Origin: CAVUEG01 sp963740525
GTDB lineage: Bacteria > Actinomycetota > Actinomycetes > Propionibacteriales > Nocardioidaceae
Assembly (NCBI GenBank): GCA_963740525.1
Contig: CAVUEG010000005.1
Span: forward strand, 62,001 to 126,000
Length of the DNA: 64,000 nt
Direction of reading: 5' to 3'
The position numbers and the translations under genes were made by a program. The notes under the pieces are model-generated. The model had not been told where the DNA came from, made no database searches, and saw only the letters and a list, made by a program, of their open reading frames with translations. Positions within the stretch are counted from its first letter, which is position 1, and each line of letters begins with the position of its first letter. Shown here one piece after another: positions 50,825-59,253 of the stretch.

Positions 50825-52378
50825 GTGTCTCTCCCGCAGCAGGTGTCTCCGCCCTCCGTGGCGTTGAGCGACGTGGCCCCCACCGGCGTGGTCGGTGCAC
50901 AGGTCGTCGCTCTGCCCGTCATCCCCGCCGACCCACCCGGTGAGGTCAGCCTGGGCCCCGGGGCCGCGGAGCTGCTCGACCAGCTCGACCTCGACCTTTT
51001 CGGGCTGCTGGAGCGCAACCGAGCGACCGGGAAGGTCGGCGAGATCCACGAGATCCCGGTCCTGGACGTCTCCGCGCTGGCCAACCCCGACCTGACCATG
51101 GTCCTGCTCGTCGGAGTGGGCACTCAGTCCGCGGACGACCTGCGCCGCGCCGGCGCGGTGCTCGCCCGCCGCACCCGCGGGATGGGCACGGTCGCCTCCT
51201 CAGTCGCCGCCCTCGCCGACGACACCGGCATGCAGGCGTTCGTCGAAGGTGTCGTCCTCGGCTCGTTCGGCTTCCACCGCCGCTCGACCGGTCCGGAGCA
51301 CCAGCCCGTCGAGCAGGTCGTGCTCGCCATGGTGGCCGACGCCGACGAACGGCGAGAGGTCGTCGACCGGGCCATGGCCCTGGCCGGAGCCAGCTGGCTG
51401 GCACGGGGACTGGCCCTGACCCCGTCCAACGAGAAGAACCCCCAGTGGCTGGCCGAGAAGGCCGCCGACATCGCCCGCACCGCGAACCTCGACCTCAAGG
51501 TCTGGGACGAGAAGGCGTTGGCCAAGGACGGGTTCGGCGGCATCCTGGGAGTCGGCCGGGCCTCGGCGACCCCGCCTCGCCTGATCCAGCTGTCCTACAA
51601 GCCGGCCAAGTCCGGTCGGCGTACGCCGCACATCGTGCTGGTCGGCAAGGGCATCACCTTCGACACCGGCGGCCTGTCCATCAAGCCCGGCGACTCGATG
51701 ATGAACATGAAGCGCGACATGACCGGCGGCGGCGTCGTGATGGCGGTGCTGGGCGCGCTGGCCGACGTGGACTGCCCGGTCCGGGTCACCGGCCTGATCG
51801 CCGCGGCCGAGAACGCCATCAGCGGTGACGCGATGCGCCCCGGCGACGTGGTCCGGCACTACGGCGGTCGCACCAGCGAGGTCACCAACACCGACGCGGA
51901 GGGCCGGCTCGTGATGGCGGATGCACTCGCGTACGCCGTCGCGGAGCTCGACCCGACGATCCTGGTCGACGTGGCCACGCTGACCGGCGCGATGAAGCTC
52001 GCCCTCGGTCAGCGGATCGGTGGCTACTTCTCCAACAACGACGCCCTCAGTGAGCTGATCGGGGAGGCGGGGGCCGCTGCCGGTGAGCCGCTGTGGCGGA
52101 TGCCGCTGGTGGAGGACTACGAAGCCAAGCTGGACTCGAAGATCGCCGACGCCGACAACGCACCGAAGGGCAGCGGGGGTGCGATCACCGCCGCCTTGTT
52201 CCTGCGGCACTTCACCGGTGGCCTTCCCTGGGCGCACATCGACCTGGCCAGCGTCGGTGACTCCCCGGTCGACGAGTTCGAGTGGAGCCAGGGCGCGACC
52301 GGGTTCGGCGCCCGGGCGCTGTTGCGCTGGCTGGAGCTCCGTGACCCGGTCGCCGGGGTGGACGGGCAGGCAGTCTGA
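50825..52378 (+). CDS. pepA: Leucyl aminopeptidase (M17, PepA)
   Basis: 517 residues from the GTG at 50825. Two-metal cytosolic aminopeptidase. The N-terminal domain (about 1-190) has VLLVGVGTQSADDLRRAGAV; the catalytic domain shows VLVGKGITFDTGGLSIKPGD (metal Lys and Asp), MKRDMTGGGVVMAVLGALAD, and the family signature VTNTDAEGRLVMADALAYAV, where NTDAEGR gives the metal and catalytic residues. SKIADADNAPKGSGGAITAA and WAHIDLASVG complete the fold. Length is normal. The next gene overlaps its stop (TGATG). Confidence 0.95.
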   Translation: MSLPQQVSPPSVALSDVAPTGVVGAQVVALPVIPADPPGEVSLGPGAAELLDQLDLDLFGLLERNRATGKVGEIHEIPVLDVSALANPDLTMVLLVGVGTQSADDLRRAGAVLARRTRGMGTVASSVAALADDTGMQAFVEGVVLGSFGFHRRSTGPEHQPVEQVVLAMVADADERREVVDRAMALAGASWLARGLALTPSNEKNPQWLAEKAADIARTANLDLKVWDEKALAKDGFGGILGVGRASATPPRLIQLSYKPAKSGRRTPHIVLVGKGITFDTGGLSIKPGDSMMNMKRDMTGGGVVMAVLGALADVDCPVRVTGLIAAAENAISGDAMRPGDVVRHYGGRTSEVTNTDAEGRLVMADALAYAVAELDPTILVDVATLTGAMKLALGQRIGGYFSNNDALSELIGEAGAAAGEPLWRMPLVEDYEAKLDSKIADADNAPKGSGGAITAALFLRHFTGGLPWAHIDLASVGDSPVDEFEWSQGATGFGARALLRWLELRDPVAGVDGQAV

Positions 52379-52722
52379 TGCACGGTCTCACGGTCCGTTG
52401 GTCCCTCGCCGGGTCTCCCGACGGCGTCGAGCAGGCGTTGGCGGCGTACGTCGCCGAGACCTCTCATGCGCGGTTCACCGGCAAGGAGGGGCTGCGGTTC
52501 AAGACCTGGCGGATGCGGTCGGGCGAGTGGTTCGAGGGCTGCTACGTCTTCGAGAGCGGAGCGGCACGAGATGCCTTCGAGACCGAGTTCCGCGCGGCTG
52601 CCGCCGGCTCCCCGGGGTCGCAGATCGTCGGCTCCGCGCCGGTCCTGATCGAGCCCTGTGCCGTGGTGGCCGTAGCCGAGGGTGGCTCCGGGTTCCTGGC
52701 CGCGCCGACGTACGGAGACTGA
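52378..52722 (+). CDS. Small YdhR-like/dimeric alpha-beta barrel protein
   Basis: 114 residues, with the ATG at 52378 overlapping the pepA stop. MHGLTVRWSLAGSPDGVEQA, ARFTGKEGLRFKTWRMRSGE, WFEGCYVFESGAARDAFETE and PVLIEPCAVVAVAEGG read like a dimeric ferredoxin-like barrel of the monooxygenase-related YdhR type: strand-helix-strand order and the G-L-RFKTWR motif. Such proteins are small-molecule binders or putative monooxygenases. Translational coupling to pepA suggests co-expression, but a shared pathway is not apparent. Confidence 0.6.
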   Translation: MHGLTVRWSLAGSPDGVEQALAAYVAETSHARFTGKEGLRFKTWRMRSGEWFEGCYVFESGAARDAFETEFRAAAAGSPGSQIVGSAPVLIEPCAVVAVAEGGSGFLAAPTYGD

Positions 52723-52723
52723 G

Positions 52724-53884
52724 ATGCTGAACAAGCTGCGCAAGCCCACGATCTTCCTGCACGTGGGGGCGATGAAGACCGGCACCACATTCCTGCAGAG
52801 CGTGCTGCACGGCAACCGTGATGCGCTGCGGGACGCGGGGTTCCTCTACCCCGGCGACGCTCACGGCGACCAGGCGAAGGCGGTGCGCGGCCTGATGGGC
52901 CTCACCGGCAAGGACGCCACCCTCGCCGCGTCCGTCGAAGGAGTCTGGGACGACATGGTCAAGGAGATGCGCGCCTGGAACGGCGAGGCGTCGATCTTCT
53001 CGATGGAGTTCCTCAGCTTCGTCGAGAAGCGTCGCGCGGCCAAGATCAGGCGCACCATCGGCCGGGCCGACCTGCACGTGATCCTGACCGTCCGCGACGC
53101 CACCGGGATGATCCCGGCGCAGTGGCAGAGCTACGTGCGCAACCACGGCACCGAGGGGTGGCCGGAGTTCGCGCACGCCACGATGACCGCAGGCTCGGGT
53201 GGCAAGACCCCACCCGCGAAGGCCTTCCGTCGTGCGCAGGACATCCGCCGCATGGTCAACGCGTGGGGCAGCGTGGTGCCCGCCGACCACCTGCACGTAA
53301 TCACGGTTCCTCCCTCGAGCGCGCCCCGGTCCCTGCTCTGGGAGCGGTTCGCCTCGGTGTGCGGCTTCGACCCGGAGATCGCCTCGATCGACGGCGTACG
53401 CAGCAACCCCTCGCTGGGCTACGGCTCGAGCGAGCTGATGCGGCTGGTCAACCCGTACCTCGACGACCTGCGCCTCGGCGCCTACCACAAGGTCAGCAGG
53501 TACACCGGAAAGAACATCCTCAGCGACCTGCGGGACCAGGAGAGCAAGCCGCGCCTGGACGTCGCGACGGCCCAGTTCGCCGCGAAGTGGAACGCCCGCA
53601 GCGCCCGCGCGATCAAGAAGGCCGGGGTCCCGGTGGTCGGAGACCTGTCCGAGCTGCCGACCAAGGCCCGGCTCGACCTCGCGGACGAGGGCCCCTCGCC
53701 CGCCCCGGCTCCCGAAGCCGAGGTGCTCGCCGCGGCGCGTGCCGTCCGCAAGAAGATGCTTCGCACGCTCAAGAAGCGGGGAGTCCCGGCACCGGAAGGT
53801 CTGTGGGACGGGACCGGAGACGACCTGGCTCAGGCCGTGGCCGGTGCCGCAGCCGTGATGAGGGCGTACGGCGAGACGATCTGA
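52724..53884 (+). CDS. Sulfotransferase-like P-loop protein
   Basis: 386 residues from the ATG at 52724, 1 nt after the previous stop. The beginning IFLHVGAMKTGTTFLQSVLH contains the 5'-phosphosulfate loop (K-T-G-T-T) of PAPS-dependent sulfotransferases, and LHVILTVRDATGMIPAQWQS matches the 3'-phosphate binding block (Arg and Ser). The middle (GKTPPAKAFRRAQDIRRMVN) and the Lys/Ala-rich C-terminus (AARAVRKKMLRTLKKRGVPA) are not typical and may be partner-binding. The acceptor is unknown; sulfated glycolipids or surface sugars are possible. Probably in one operon with pepA. Confidence 0.65.
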   Translation: MLNKLRKPTIFLHVGAMKTGTTFLQSVLHGNRDALRDAGFLYPGDAHGDQAKAVRGLMGLTGKDATLAASVEGVWDDMVKEMRAWNGEASIFSMEFLSFVEKRRAAKIRRTIGRADLHVILTVRDATGMIPAQWQSYVRNHGTEGWPEFAHATMTAGSGGKTPPAKAFRRAQDIRRMVNAWGSVVPADHLHVITVPPSSAPRSLLWERFASVCGFDPEIASIDGVRSNPSLGYGSSELMRLVNPYLDDLRLGAYHKVSRYTGKNILSDLRDQESKPRLDVATAQFAAKWNARSARAIKKAGVPVVGDLSELPTKARLDLADEGPSPAPAPEAEVLAAARAVRKKMLRTLKKRGVPAPEGLWDGTGDDLAQAVAGAAAVMRAYGETI

Positions 53885-53917
53885 CCGGCCTGATCTGGTC
53901 TGGCTGGTCCGGCCGGG

Positions 53918-54634
53918 TCAGGCCTCGGGGGTCCAGATCTTCTTCGCGACCAGCAGTCCGTCGCCGACGGGCAGCAGGACCGGGAGCAGGCTCTCGGACT
54001 CGCGCACGGCGTTGCCGAGCTCGCGGATCGAGACGGTCTCGGCGTCGCGCTGGGCGGGGTCGGCGACCCGGTCGTGCCAGAGCGCGTTGTCGAAGGCCAC
54101 CAGTCCGCCGGGACGCAGCAGGCGCATAGCCTCGGCGAGGTAGCCGGCGTACTCGTGCTTGTCGCCGTCGCAGAACACGAGGTCGTAGTGGCCGTCGGTC
54201 AGTCGTGGGAGGACCTCGAGAGCGGACCCGGGGATCAGCCGCACGCGCTGGCTGGGGATGCCCGCCTCGGTGAACGTCTGCTTGGCGAGGCGCTGGTGCT
54301 CGGCCTCGATGTCGACGGTGGTGAGCACCCCGTCGGGGCGCATCCCGCGTAGCAGCCAGAGGCCGGAGACACCGGTGCCGGTGCCGATCTCGACCACGGC
54401 GCGGGCCTCGGTCAGGGCGGCCAGGAAGCGGAGCGCGGCGCCGCCGCCGGTCCCGATGGGCACGACTCCGACCTCGTGCGCGCGCCCTCGAGCGGCAGCG
54501 AGGATGTCGTCCTCGGCGACGAACTCCTCGGCGTAGGCCCAGCTGGCGGGCTTGAGTCCGGTGGCGATGATGGCCTCCTGGTGTGGGTGCTGTTGCGCGG
54601 ACTTTACCGCCCACGAGCGCCCGGAGGGGAACAT
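53918..54634 (-). CDS. O-methyltransferase family 3 (SAM-dependent)
   Basis: 238 residues from the ATG at 54634 (MFPSGRSWAVKSAQQHPHQE); the upstream site is weak, and a start inside is possible. The methyltransferase fold shows AVVEIGTGTGVSGLWLLRGM (SAM loop), GVLTTVDIEAEHQRLAKQTF (acidic ribose-binding end) and HYDLVFCDGDKHEYAGYLAE, where FCDGDK supplies the metal Asp, and VAFDNALWHDRVAD. These are the hallmarks of caffeoyl-CoA/catechol-type O-methyltransferases. Substrate unknown. It is divergent from sigE, a position also held by such a gene in Mycobacterium tuberculosis. Confidence 0.85.
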   Translation of the reverse strand: MFPSGRSWAVKSAQQHPHQEAIIATGLKPASWAYAEEFVAEDDILAAARGRAHEVGVVPIGTGGGAALRFLAALTEARAVVEIGTGTGVSGLWLLRGMRPDGVLTTVDIEAEHQRLAKQTFTEAGIPSQRVRLIPGSALEVLPRLTDGHYDLVFCDGDKHEYAGYLAEAMRLLRPGGLVAFDNALWHDRVADPAQRDAETVSIRELGNAVRESESLLPVLLPVGDGLLVAKKIWTPEA

Positions 54635-54699
54635 CGACCACGGCTGGGCCGTTGTGTCGATCAGGAGCCCCTCCGCGGCGGCCCCGCATCGACGTCACA

Positions 54700-54723
54700 G
54701 CAGGATTCGAAGCAGGATTCAAA
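54700..54723. repeat. 12-nt direct repeat upstream of sigE
   Basis: GCAGGATTCGAA (54700-54711) is followed at once by GCAGGATTCAAA (54712-54723), 11 of 12 identical, in the 150-nt gap between the methyltransferase and sigE genes. It is AT-richer than its surroundings and might bind a regulator of either gene. Confidence 0.55.
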
Positions 54724-54784
54724 GCAAACCGAGTGGGTCGCCTCAGGCGGTTCTCAGGCTCCACTCCTAGCGTGAGAGAGGTCC

Positions 54785-55453
54785 GTGAACAGACTGATCC
54801 CGGTCGCGGCATGGCGCAAGGAGCCGATGGTGACCCCCTCCCCGAACGAGTCCGCTGCCCGCGAGCCCGGAACTGCAGGCCAGTCGAGCGAGCCCTGGCA
54901 GCCGCCCTCCTGGGAGGAGGTCGTCGAGCAGCACTCGGCCCGCGTCTACCGGCTCGCGTACCGCCTGACCGGCAACAAGCCCGATGCCGAGGACCTCACC
55001 CAGGAGGTCTTCGTGCGCGTCTTCCGCTCGCTGTCGACGTACACCCCGGGCACCTTCGAGGGCTGGCTGCACCGGATCACCACGAACCTCTTCCTCGACC
55101 AGGCCCGACGCAAGCAGCGGATCCGTTTCGACGCGCTGGGAGACGACGCCGACAACCGGCTCCCGTCGCGGCTGCCGACCCCGGACCTCGAGGTCACCGA
55201 CCCGATGTTCGACGACGACGTGGAAGCGGCCCTGGCCGCTCTCCCGCCTGACTTCCGAGCGGCCGTGGTGCTCTGTGACGTCGAGGGACTCTCCTACGAG
55301 GAGATCGCGACCGTGCTCGGCCTCAAGCTCGGCACCGTGCGCTCGCGGATCCACCGGGGTCGGGGGCTGCTCCGGGCGGCTCTGGCCCACCGGGCACCGG
55401 CGCCCGGACGGGTGCGCTACTCGGGGCCGGCGCTGACGGGACGCGCCACATGA
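54785..55453 (+). CDS. sigE: ECF sigma factor SigE
   Basis: 222 residues from the GTG at 54785, with AGAGAGG upstream; an ATG at 54827 could give a shorter form, as multiple starts are known for mycobacterial sigE. Region 2: VVEQHSARVYRLAYRLTGNK, DAEDLTQEVFVRVFRSLSTY, FEGWLHRITTNLFLDQARRK. Region 4: ALPPDFRAAVVLCDVEGLSY, EEIATVLGLKLGTVRSRIHR. Envelope-stress sigma factor, as shown by its neighbours: anti-sigma RseA (4-nt overlap), HtrA protease, and tatB facing them. All conserved regions are intact. Confidence 0.93.
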   Translation: MNRLIPVAAWRKEPMVTPSPNESAAREPGTAGQSSEPWQPPSWEEVVEQHSARVYRLAYRLTGNKPDAEDLTQEVFVRVFRSLSTYTPGTFEGWLHRITTNLFLDQARRKQRIRFDALGDDADNRLPSRLPTPDLEVTDPMFDDDVEAALAALPPDFRAAVVLCDVEGLSYEEIATVLGLKLGTVRSRIHRGRGLLRAALAHRAPAPGRVRYSGPALTGRAT

Positions 55454-55920
55454 TCCTCAACCTCGGCGGACACATCGGAGCCTCCGTGAGCGCGCTGGTC
55501 GACGGCCAGCTCTCGCCCGCGGAGGAGGAACGCGCCTGGTCGCACATCCTCACGTGCCCGGGCTGTCGTCGGCTCGTCGAGCGGGAGGGCTGGGTGAAGT
55601 CCCGGGTCGCGGGGCTCTCCTTCGCTCCCGTGGAGGGCGACGCACCCCGGCCGGTCCTGGGCAGCCTGTACGACGTCGAAGCCTGGGCGGCCGTGGACCG
55701 GCTCGAGGACCGGGCCAGGACCCGCCGCCGCACGGGACTCGCGCTCGTCGGCGCCGGCTCGGTCGGCGCGGCAGTCTTCGGGTTCGCCTCACTCAGTGGG
55801 GCCACCCTCGGGATCGGGGGCGGCGCCGGCGACGTTCCCCCGACGACGCGGATCTCCGGCCCCAGCAGCCCCGCCGCGACGCCCACCCCTGTCTCGGACG
55901 GACGGCGAAGGGCAAGATAG
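55450..55920 (+). CDS. rseA: Anti-sigma factor RseA-like with zinc (ZAS) motif
   Basis: 156 residues, with its ATG overlapping the sigE stop. The cytoplasmic part carries WSHILTCPGCRRLVEREG, the His-x3-Cys-x2-Cys core of zinc-associated anti-sigma domains (ZAS), after VSALVDGQLSPAEEERA. A hydrophobic stretch TGLALVGAGSVGAAVFGFAS is a weak membrane segment near 95-115, followed by a Pro/Thr/Ser tail. In mycobacteria RseA releases SigE when phosphorylated or oxidised and then degraded. The tail is short, so sensing probably happens in the cytoplasm. Confidence 0.85.
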   Translation: MILNLGGHIGASVSALVDGQLSPAEEERAWSHILTCPGCRRLVEREGWVKSRVAGLSFAPVEGDAPRPVLGSLYDVEAWAAVDRLEDRARTRRRTGLALVGAGSVGAAVFGFASLSGATLGIGGGAGDVPPTTRISGPSSPAATPTPVSDGRRRAR

Positions 55921-55925
55921 TCCGG

Positions 55926-57125
55926 GTGAGCCACGAGCCCCCCGCCGACACCGACTCCACCGAGCCGACGCAGCAACTCCCGGAGTACCAGCCCGCCTAC
56001 TCGGGGTGGTCCTACCAGCCGTACCAGTACCCCCGCGCCGAGAGCCGGCTTCCCGGCTGGGCCTGGCCCCTGATCGCGGCGCTGGCCCTGGTCGTGGGGT
56101 TGCTGGGCGGAGCGCTCGGCGGTGCCGTGGTGGGGTCCTTCTCCGGCGGCGGGTCCTCGGGCGGCATCCTGACCGTCGAGCCGCGCACCACGGCTCCCTT
56201 GAAGGCCGAGAACGGCTCCGTCGCTGCGGTGGCGGCGGAGCTCCTCCCGAGCACCGTCCAGATCATCTCCGAGTACGGCGGCGACCCCCGCGGGGCGACC
56301 GGCTCCGGCTTCGTGCTGGACCGCCGGGGGCACATCATCACCAACAACCACGTGGTCGCCGAGGCCTCCGGCGGCGGGAACATCGAGGTGATCGACAGCG
56401 AGGGCGTGCGGCGCCAGGCGACCATCGTCGGCCGCAGCCCCGTCTACGACCTCGCCGTGCTGCACGTCAAGAACGGCTCCGGCCTCAGCCCCGCCTCCCT
56501 CGGGTCCTCGCTGCAGATGCAGGTCGGGGAGACCGTGGTCGCCTTCGGGTCGCCGCTGGGGCTGACCAGCTCGGTCACCTCGGGCATCCTGTCCGCGCTG
56601 CACCGTCCGGTCACCACCGGGGATGCCAAGTCGTCGTCGTACATCGACGCGCTGCAGACCGACGCCGCGATCAACCCGGGCAACTCCGGTGGCCCGCTGG
56701 TCAACCTCCGCGGTCAGGTGATCGGGGTCAACTCCGCGATCGCCACGACCGGGGTCTCCTTCGGAGGCGAGGCCGGCAACATCGGCGTCGGCTTCGCGAT
56801 CCCGGTCGAGCAGGTCGAGGTGACCGCCGACCAGATCCTCTCCACCGGCGAGGCCCGCTACCCGGTGATCGGCGCCAACGTGGACGTCAGCCGCAAGAGC
56901 GACGGGGCCGAGATCGTCGAGGTGCCGTCCGGGACCCCGGCCGCGGGCGCCGGTCTGCGCAAGGGCGACGTGGTCACCGCCGTCGACGACCTGGCGGTGA
57001 GTGATGGGATCGAGCTGATCGTGGCGATCCGCAGCCACCAGCCCGGCGAGACGATCACGTTGCAGGTGCGACGCGACGGCCGGATGCAGACGGTGCGGGT
57101 CCGCCTCGACTCGAAAGTTGGCTGA
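55926..57125 (+). CDS. htrA: HtrA/DegP-type membrane serine protease with PDZ domain
   Basis: 399 residues from the GTG at 55926, 5 nt after rseA. A Pro/Gln/Tyr-rich cytoplasmic end (about 40 residues) is followed by one membrane helix (WPLIAALALVVGLLGGALGG). The trypsin-like domain shows HIITNNHVVAE (His142), RSPVYDLAVLHV (Asp175) and AINPGNSGGPLVN (Ser254), the full triad. A PDZ domain (about 310-399) includes GAEIVEVPSGTPAAGAGLRK and GDVVTAVDD. It refolds or degrades damaged exported proteins and belongs to the sigE operon. Its last codon starts a 12-nt tandem repeat. Confidence 0.93.
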   Translation: MSHEPPADTDSTEPTQQLPEYQPAYSGWSYQPYQYPRAESRLPGWAWPLIAALALVVGLLGGALGGAVVGSFSGGGSSGGILTVEPRTTAPLKAENGSVAAVAAELLPSTVQIISEYGGDPRGATGSGFVLDRRGHIITNNHVVAEASGGGNIEVIDSEGVRRQATIVGRSPVYDLAVLHVKNGSGLSPASLGSSLQMQVGETVVAFGSPLGLTSSVTSGILSALHRPVTTGDAKSSSYIDALQTDAAINPGNSGGPLVNLRGQVIGVNSAIATTGVSFGGEAGNIGVGFAIPVEQVEVTADQILSTGEARYPVIGANVDVSRKSDGAEIVEVPSGTPAAGAGLRKGDVVTAVDDLAVSDGIELIVAIRSHQPGETITLQVRRDGRMQTVRVRLDSKVG

Positions 57126-57165
57126 CGGGTTGGCTGACGGGTTGGCTGACGGGTTGGCTGACGGG
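57118..57165. repeat. 12-nt tandem repeat between htrA and tatB
   Basis: Four consecutive copies of a 12-nt unit (TTGGCTGACGGG) begin inside the last sense codon and stop of htrA and end 3 nt before the convergent tatB stop. Each unit carries an in-frame TGA for htrA. The repeat could pair with nothing nearby and is not a hairpin; it looks like a simple slippage product. Confidence 0.85.
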
Positions 57166-57167
57166 GG

Positions 57168-57494
57168 TCAGGTCGCGTCGTCGTCGTACGGCGGCGCCTC
57201 GTCCTTGTTCAGCGGGCGCTGACCCGGCCGCTTGGGCAGGTCGTCGTCCTCCTGCCAGGCCTCGAGCACGTGCTTGCGCACGGCCTTGCGCGGGTCGAGG
57301 TCGGTCAGCTCGAAGTTGGCGTACTCGGGACCGAGCTCCTTGCGGATCTCGTCGCGGGCATTCTGGGTGAAACCGCGGACCTGGCGCACGAACCTGCCCG
57401 CCTGGCGGGCGAACTCGGGCAGCCGGTCCGGGCCGAAGACGAGGATCGCGACCACGAAGATCACGAACATCTCGGGAAGACCGACGTCGAACAT
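57168..57494 (-). CDS. tatB: Twin-arginine translocase subunit TatB
   Basis: 108 residues from the ATG at 57494. One N-terminal membrane helix with the TatA/B hallmark, MFDVGLPEMFVIFVVAILVF followed by GPDRLPEFARQAGRFVRQVR, then an amphipathic helix and an acidic, Pro-rich tail ending EAPPYDDDAT. The Glu in the helix start (LPE) and the FGPDRLPE motif distinguish TatB from TatA. It takes part in export of folded proteins with TatC, which is not in the window. It lies 18 nt after mrp and probably shares an operon with it; convergent with htrA. Confidence 0.92.
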   Translation of the reverse strand: MFDVGLPEMFVIFVVAILVFGPDRLPEFARQAGRFVRQVRGFTQNARDEIRKELGPEYANFELTDLDPRKAVRKHVLEAWQEDDDLPKRPGQRPLNKDEAPPYDDDAT

Positions 57495-57512
57495 GGTCCG
57501 AATCTAGTCGAT

Positions 57513-58667
57513 TCAGAACTTGGCAGAAGGGGTCAAACCAAGTTGCATGCCGGCCAGGCCCCGTCCGCGGCCCGACAGGGTGGCCGCCACACCGCTCAGA
57601 GCGAGGGCCGAGGGGGAGTCGGGGTGCGACTCGACGATGGGCGTACCGCTGTCGCCACCTTCGCGCAGGCTCAGGTCCAGGGGGATCTCGGCCAGCACCG
57701 GGACGTCGTACCCGAAGCGTCCGCCGAGGGTCTTCGCGACCCGGGCGCCGCCTCCGGCGCCGAACACCTCGAGGCGGTGCTCGTCCCCGCAGTGGGGGCA
57801 CGGGAGGTAGGACATGTTCTCGATCACGCCGACCACGCGCTGGTGCATCATCGAGGCCATCGTGCCGGCGCGTTCGGCCACCTCGGCCGCGGCCTCCTGC
57901 GGCGTCGTGACCACGACGACCTCGGCGTTGGGCAGGTGCTGGCCCAGCGAGATCGCGATGTCGCCGGTCCCCGGTGGGAGGTCGAGGAACAACGCGTCGA
58001 TGTCGCCCCAGTAGACGTCGGAGAGCATCTGCACGAGCGCCCGGTCGAGCATCGGGCCGCGCCAGGCGACGACCTGGTCGCGCCGGGGCTTGAGCATCCC
58101 GATCGAGATCACCGAGATGCCGTGCGAGGTCGGCACCGGCATGATCATGTCCTCGACCTGCGTCGGGCGGACGTCGCCGACGCCGAGCATGGCTGGGACC
58201 GAGTGGCCGTAGATGTCGGCGTCGACGACACCGACCTTCAGCCCCTGTTGGGCCATCGCTACGGCGAGGTTCACGGTGACGGTGGACTTGCCCACGCCGC
58301 CCTTGCCGCTGGCGATCGCATAGACCTTCGTCAGGGAGTCGGCCCGGGAGAAGGGGATCTCCTTCTGGGCCTGCCCGCCGCGGAGGACCTCCTGCAGGCC
58401 GGCGCGCTGCTCAGGGGTCATCACGCCCAGGGTCAGGTCGACACCCGTGACGCCGGGGACCTTGGAGACCGCCGCGGTCACGTCGCGGGTGATGGTGTCC
58501 TTCAAGGGGCAGCCGGAGACGGTCAGCAACACGGTCAGGATGACCTGGCCGGCCTCGTCGATCTCGACCGTGTCCACCATGTTCAGCTCGGTGATCGGTC
58601 GGCGGATCTCGGGGTCGTTGACCGTCGCGAGAGCAGCGTGTACCTGCTCGAGAACCGGGGAAGTCAT
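57513..58667 (-). CDS. mrp: Mrp/NBP35-family ATP-binding iron-sulfur carrier
   Basis: 384 residues from the ATG at 58667. An N-terminal MIP18-like domain (PVLEQVHAALATVNDPEIRR, with TVSGCPLKDTITRDV) is followed by the ATPase part: VYAIASGKGGVGKSTVTVNL (deviant Walker A), VGVVDADIYGHSVPAMLGVG, LFLDLPPGTGDIAISLGQHL, and the CxxC cluster site in ENMSYLPCPHCGDEHRLEVF. All key residues are present. It delivers iron-sulfur clusters to apoproteins. Same operon as DUF1003 upstream (10 nt) and tatB downstream (18 nt). Confidence 0.93.
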   Translation of the reverse strand: MTSPVLEQVHAALATVNDPEIRRPITELNMVDTVEIDEAGQVILTVLLTVSGCPLKDTITRDVTAAVSKVPGVTGVDLTLGVMTPEQRAGLQEVLRGGQAQKEIPFSRADSLTKVYAIASGKGGVGKSTVTVNLAVAMAQQGLKVGVVDADIYGHSVPAMLGVGDVRPTQVEDMIMPVPTSHGISVISIGMLKPRRDQVVAWRGPMLDRALVQMLSDVYWGDIDALFLDLPPGTGDIAISLGQHLPNAEVVVVTTPQEAAAEVAERAGTMASMMHQRVVGVIENMSYLPCPHCGDEHRLEVFGAGGGARVAKTLGGRFGYDVPVLAEIPLDLSLREGGDSGTPIVESHPDSPSALALSGVAATLSGRGRGLAGMQLGLTPSAKF

Positions 58668-58677
58668 GCCCCCGAGC

Positions 58678-59253
58678 CTACGTGCCGGGCTGTGACGAAC
58701 GGGTCGTGGGTGGATCGGGACGCTCGTCGTGACGGGGCTCGGCGTCGTCACCCTCGGCCTTCGCCCGCTCGTCGAGCTCGCTGAGCAGGGCGCGCAGCTC
58801 CGAGCGCACGTAGTCGCGGGTCGCGACCTCGCCGACGGCCATCCGCAGCGAGGCCACCTCGCGGGCCAGGAACTCCATGTCGGCGTGGGCCCGGGCGTTC
58901 GCCTGCCGGTCGGTCTCGGCCACCACCCGGTCGCGGTACTCCTGGCGGTTCTGGGCGAGCAGGATCAGCGGTGCGGCGTACGACGCCTGGAGGCTGAGGA
59001 TCAGGGTCAGGAAGATGAACGGGTAGGCGTCGAACTCCCAGTCGCCCGGCACCAGGGCGTTCCAGACCAGCCAGAACGCCACGAACAGGGTCATGTACAG
59101 CAGGAACCTGGCGGTCCCCATGAATCGGGCGAACTGCTCGGCGAAGGAGCCGAAGGTGTCCGAGTCGTAGCTCGGGCGCCACGCGAGCTGCCGGCCCAGC
59201 TCCCTGGGGGTGTCGAGACGGGCGCCCTTGCGCGGGTTGTTCTCGCTAGCCAC
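58678..59253 (-). CDS. DUF1003 family membrane protein
   Basis: 191 residues from the GTG at 59253. After 45 polar residues (GARLDTPRELGRQLAWRPSY) come two membrane helices, FLLYMTLFVAFWLVWNALVP and YPFIFLTLILSLQASYAAPL, with ILLAQNRQEYRDRVVAETDR after them, the classic DUF1003 pattern. The C-terminal 80 residues form a charged coiled coil (FLAREVASLRMAVGEVATRD). Its start overlaps the upstream MgtE-N/CBS gene by 8 nt, an arrangement common in actinobacteria and suggesting joint action in ion handling. Confidence 0.85.
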   Translation of the reverse strand: MASENNPRKGARLDTPRELGRQLAWRPSYDSDTFGSFAEQFARFMGTARFLLYMTLFVAFWLVWNALVPGDWEFDAYPFIFLTLILSLQASYAAPLILLAQNRQEYRDRVVAETDRQANARAHADMEFLAREVASLRMAVGEVATRDYVRSELRALLSELDERAKAEGDDAEPRHDERPDPPTTRSSQPGT

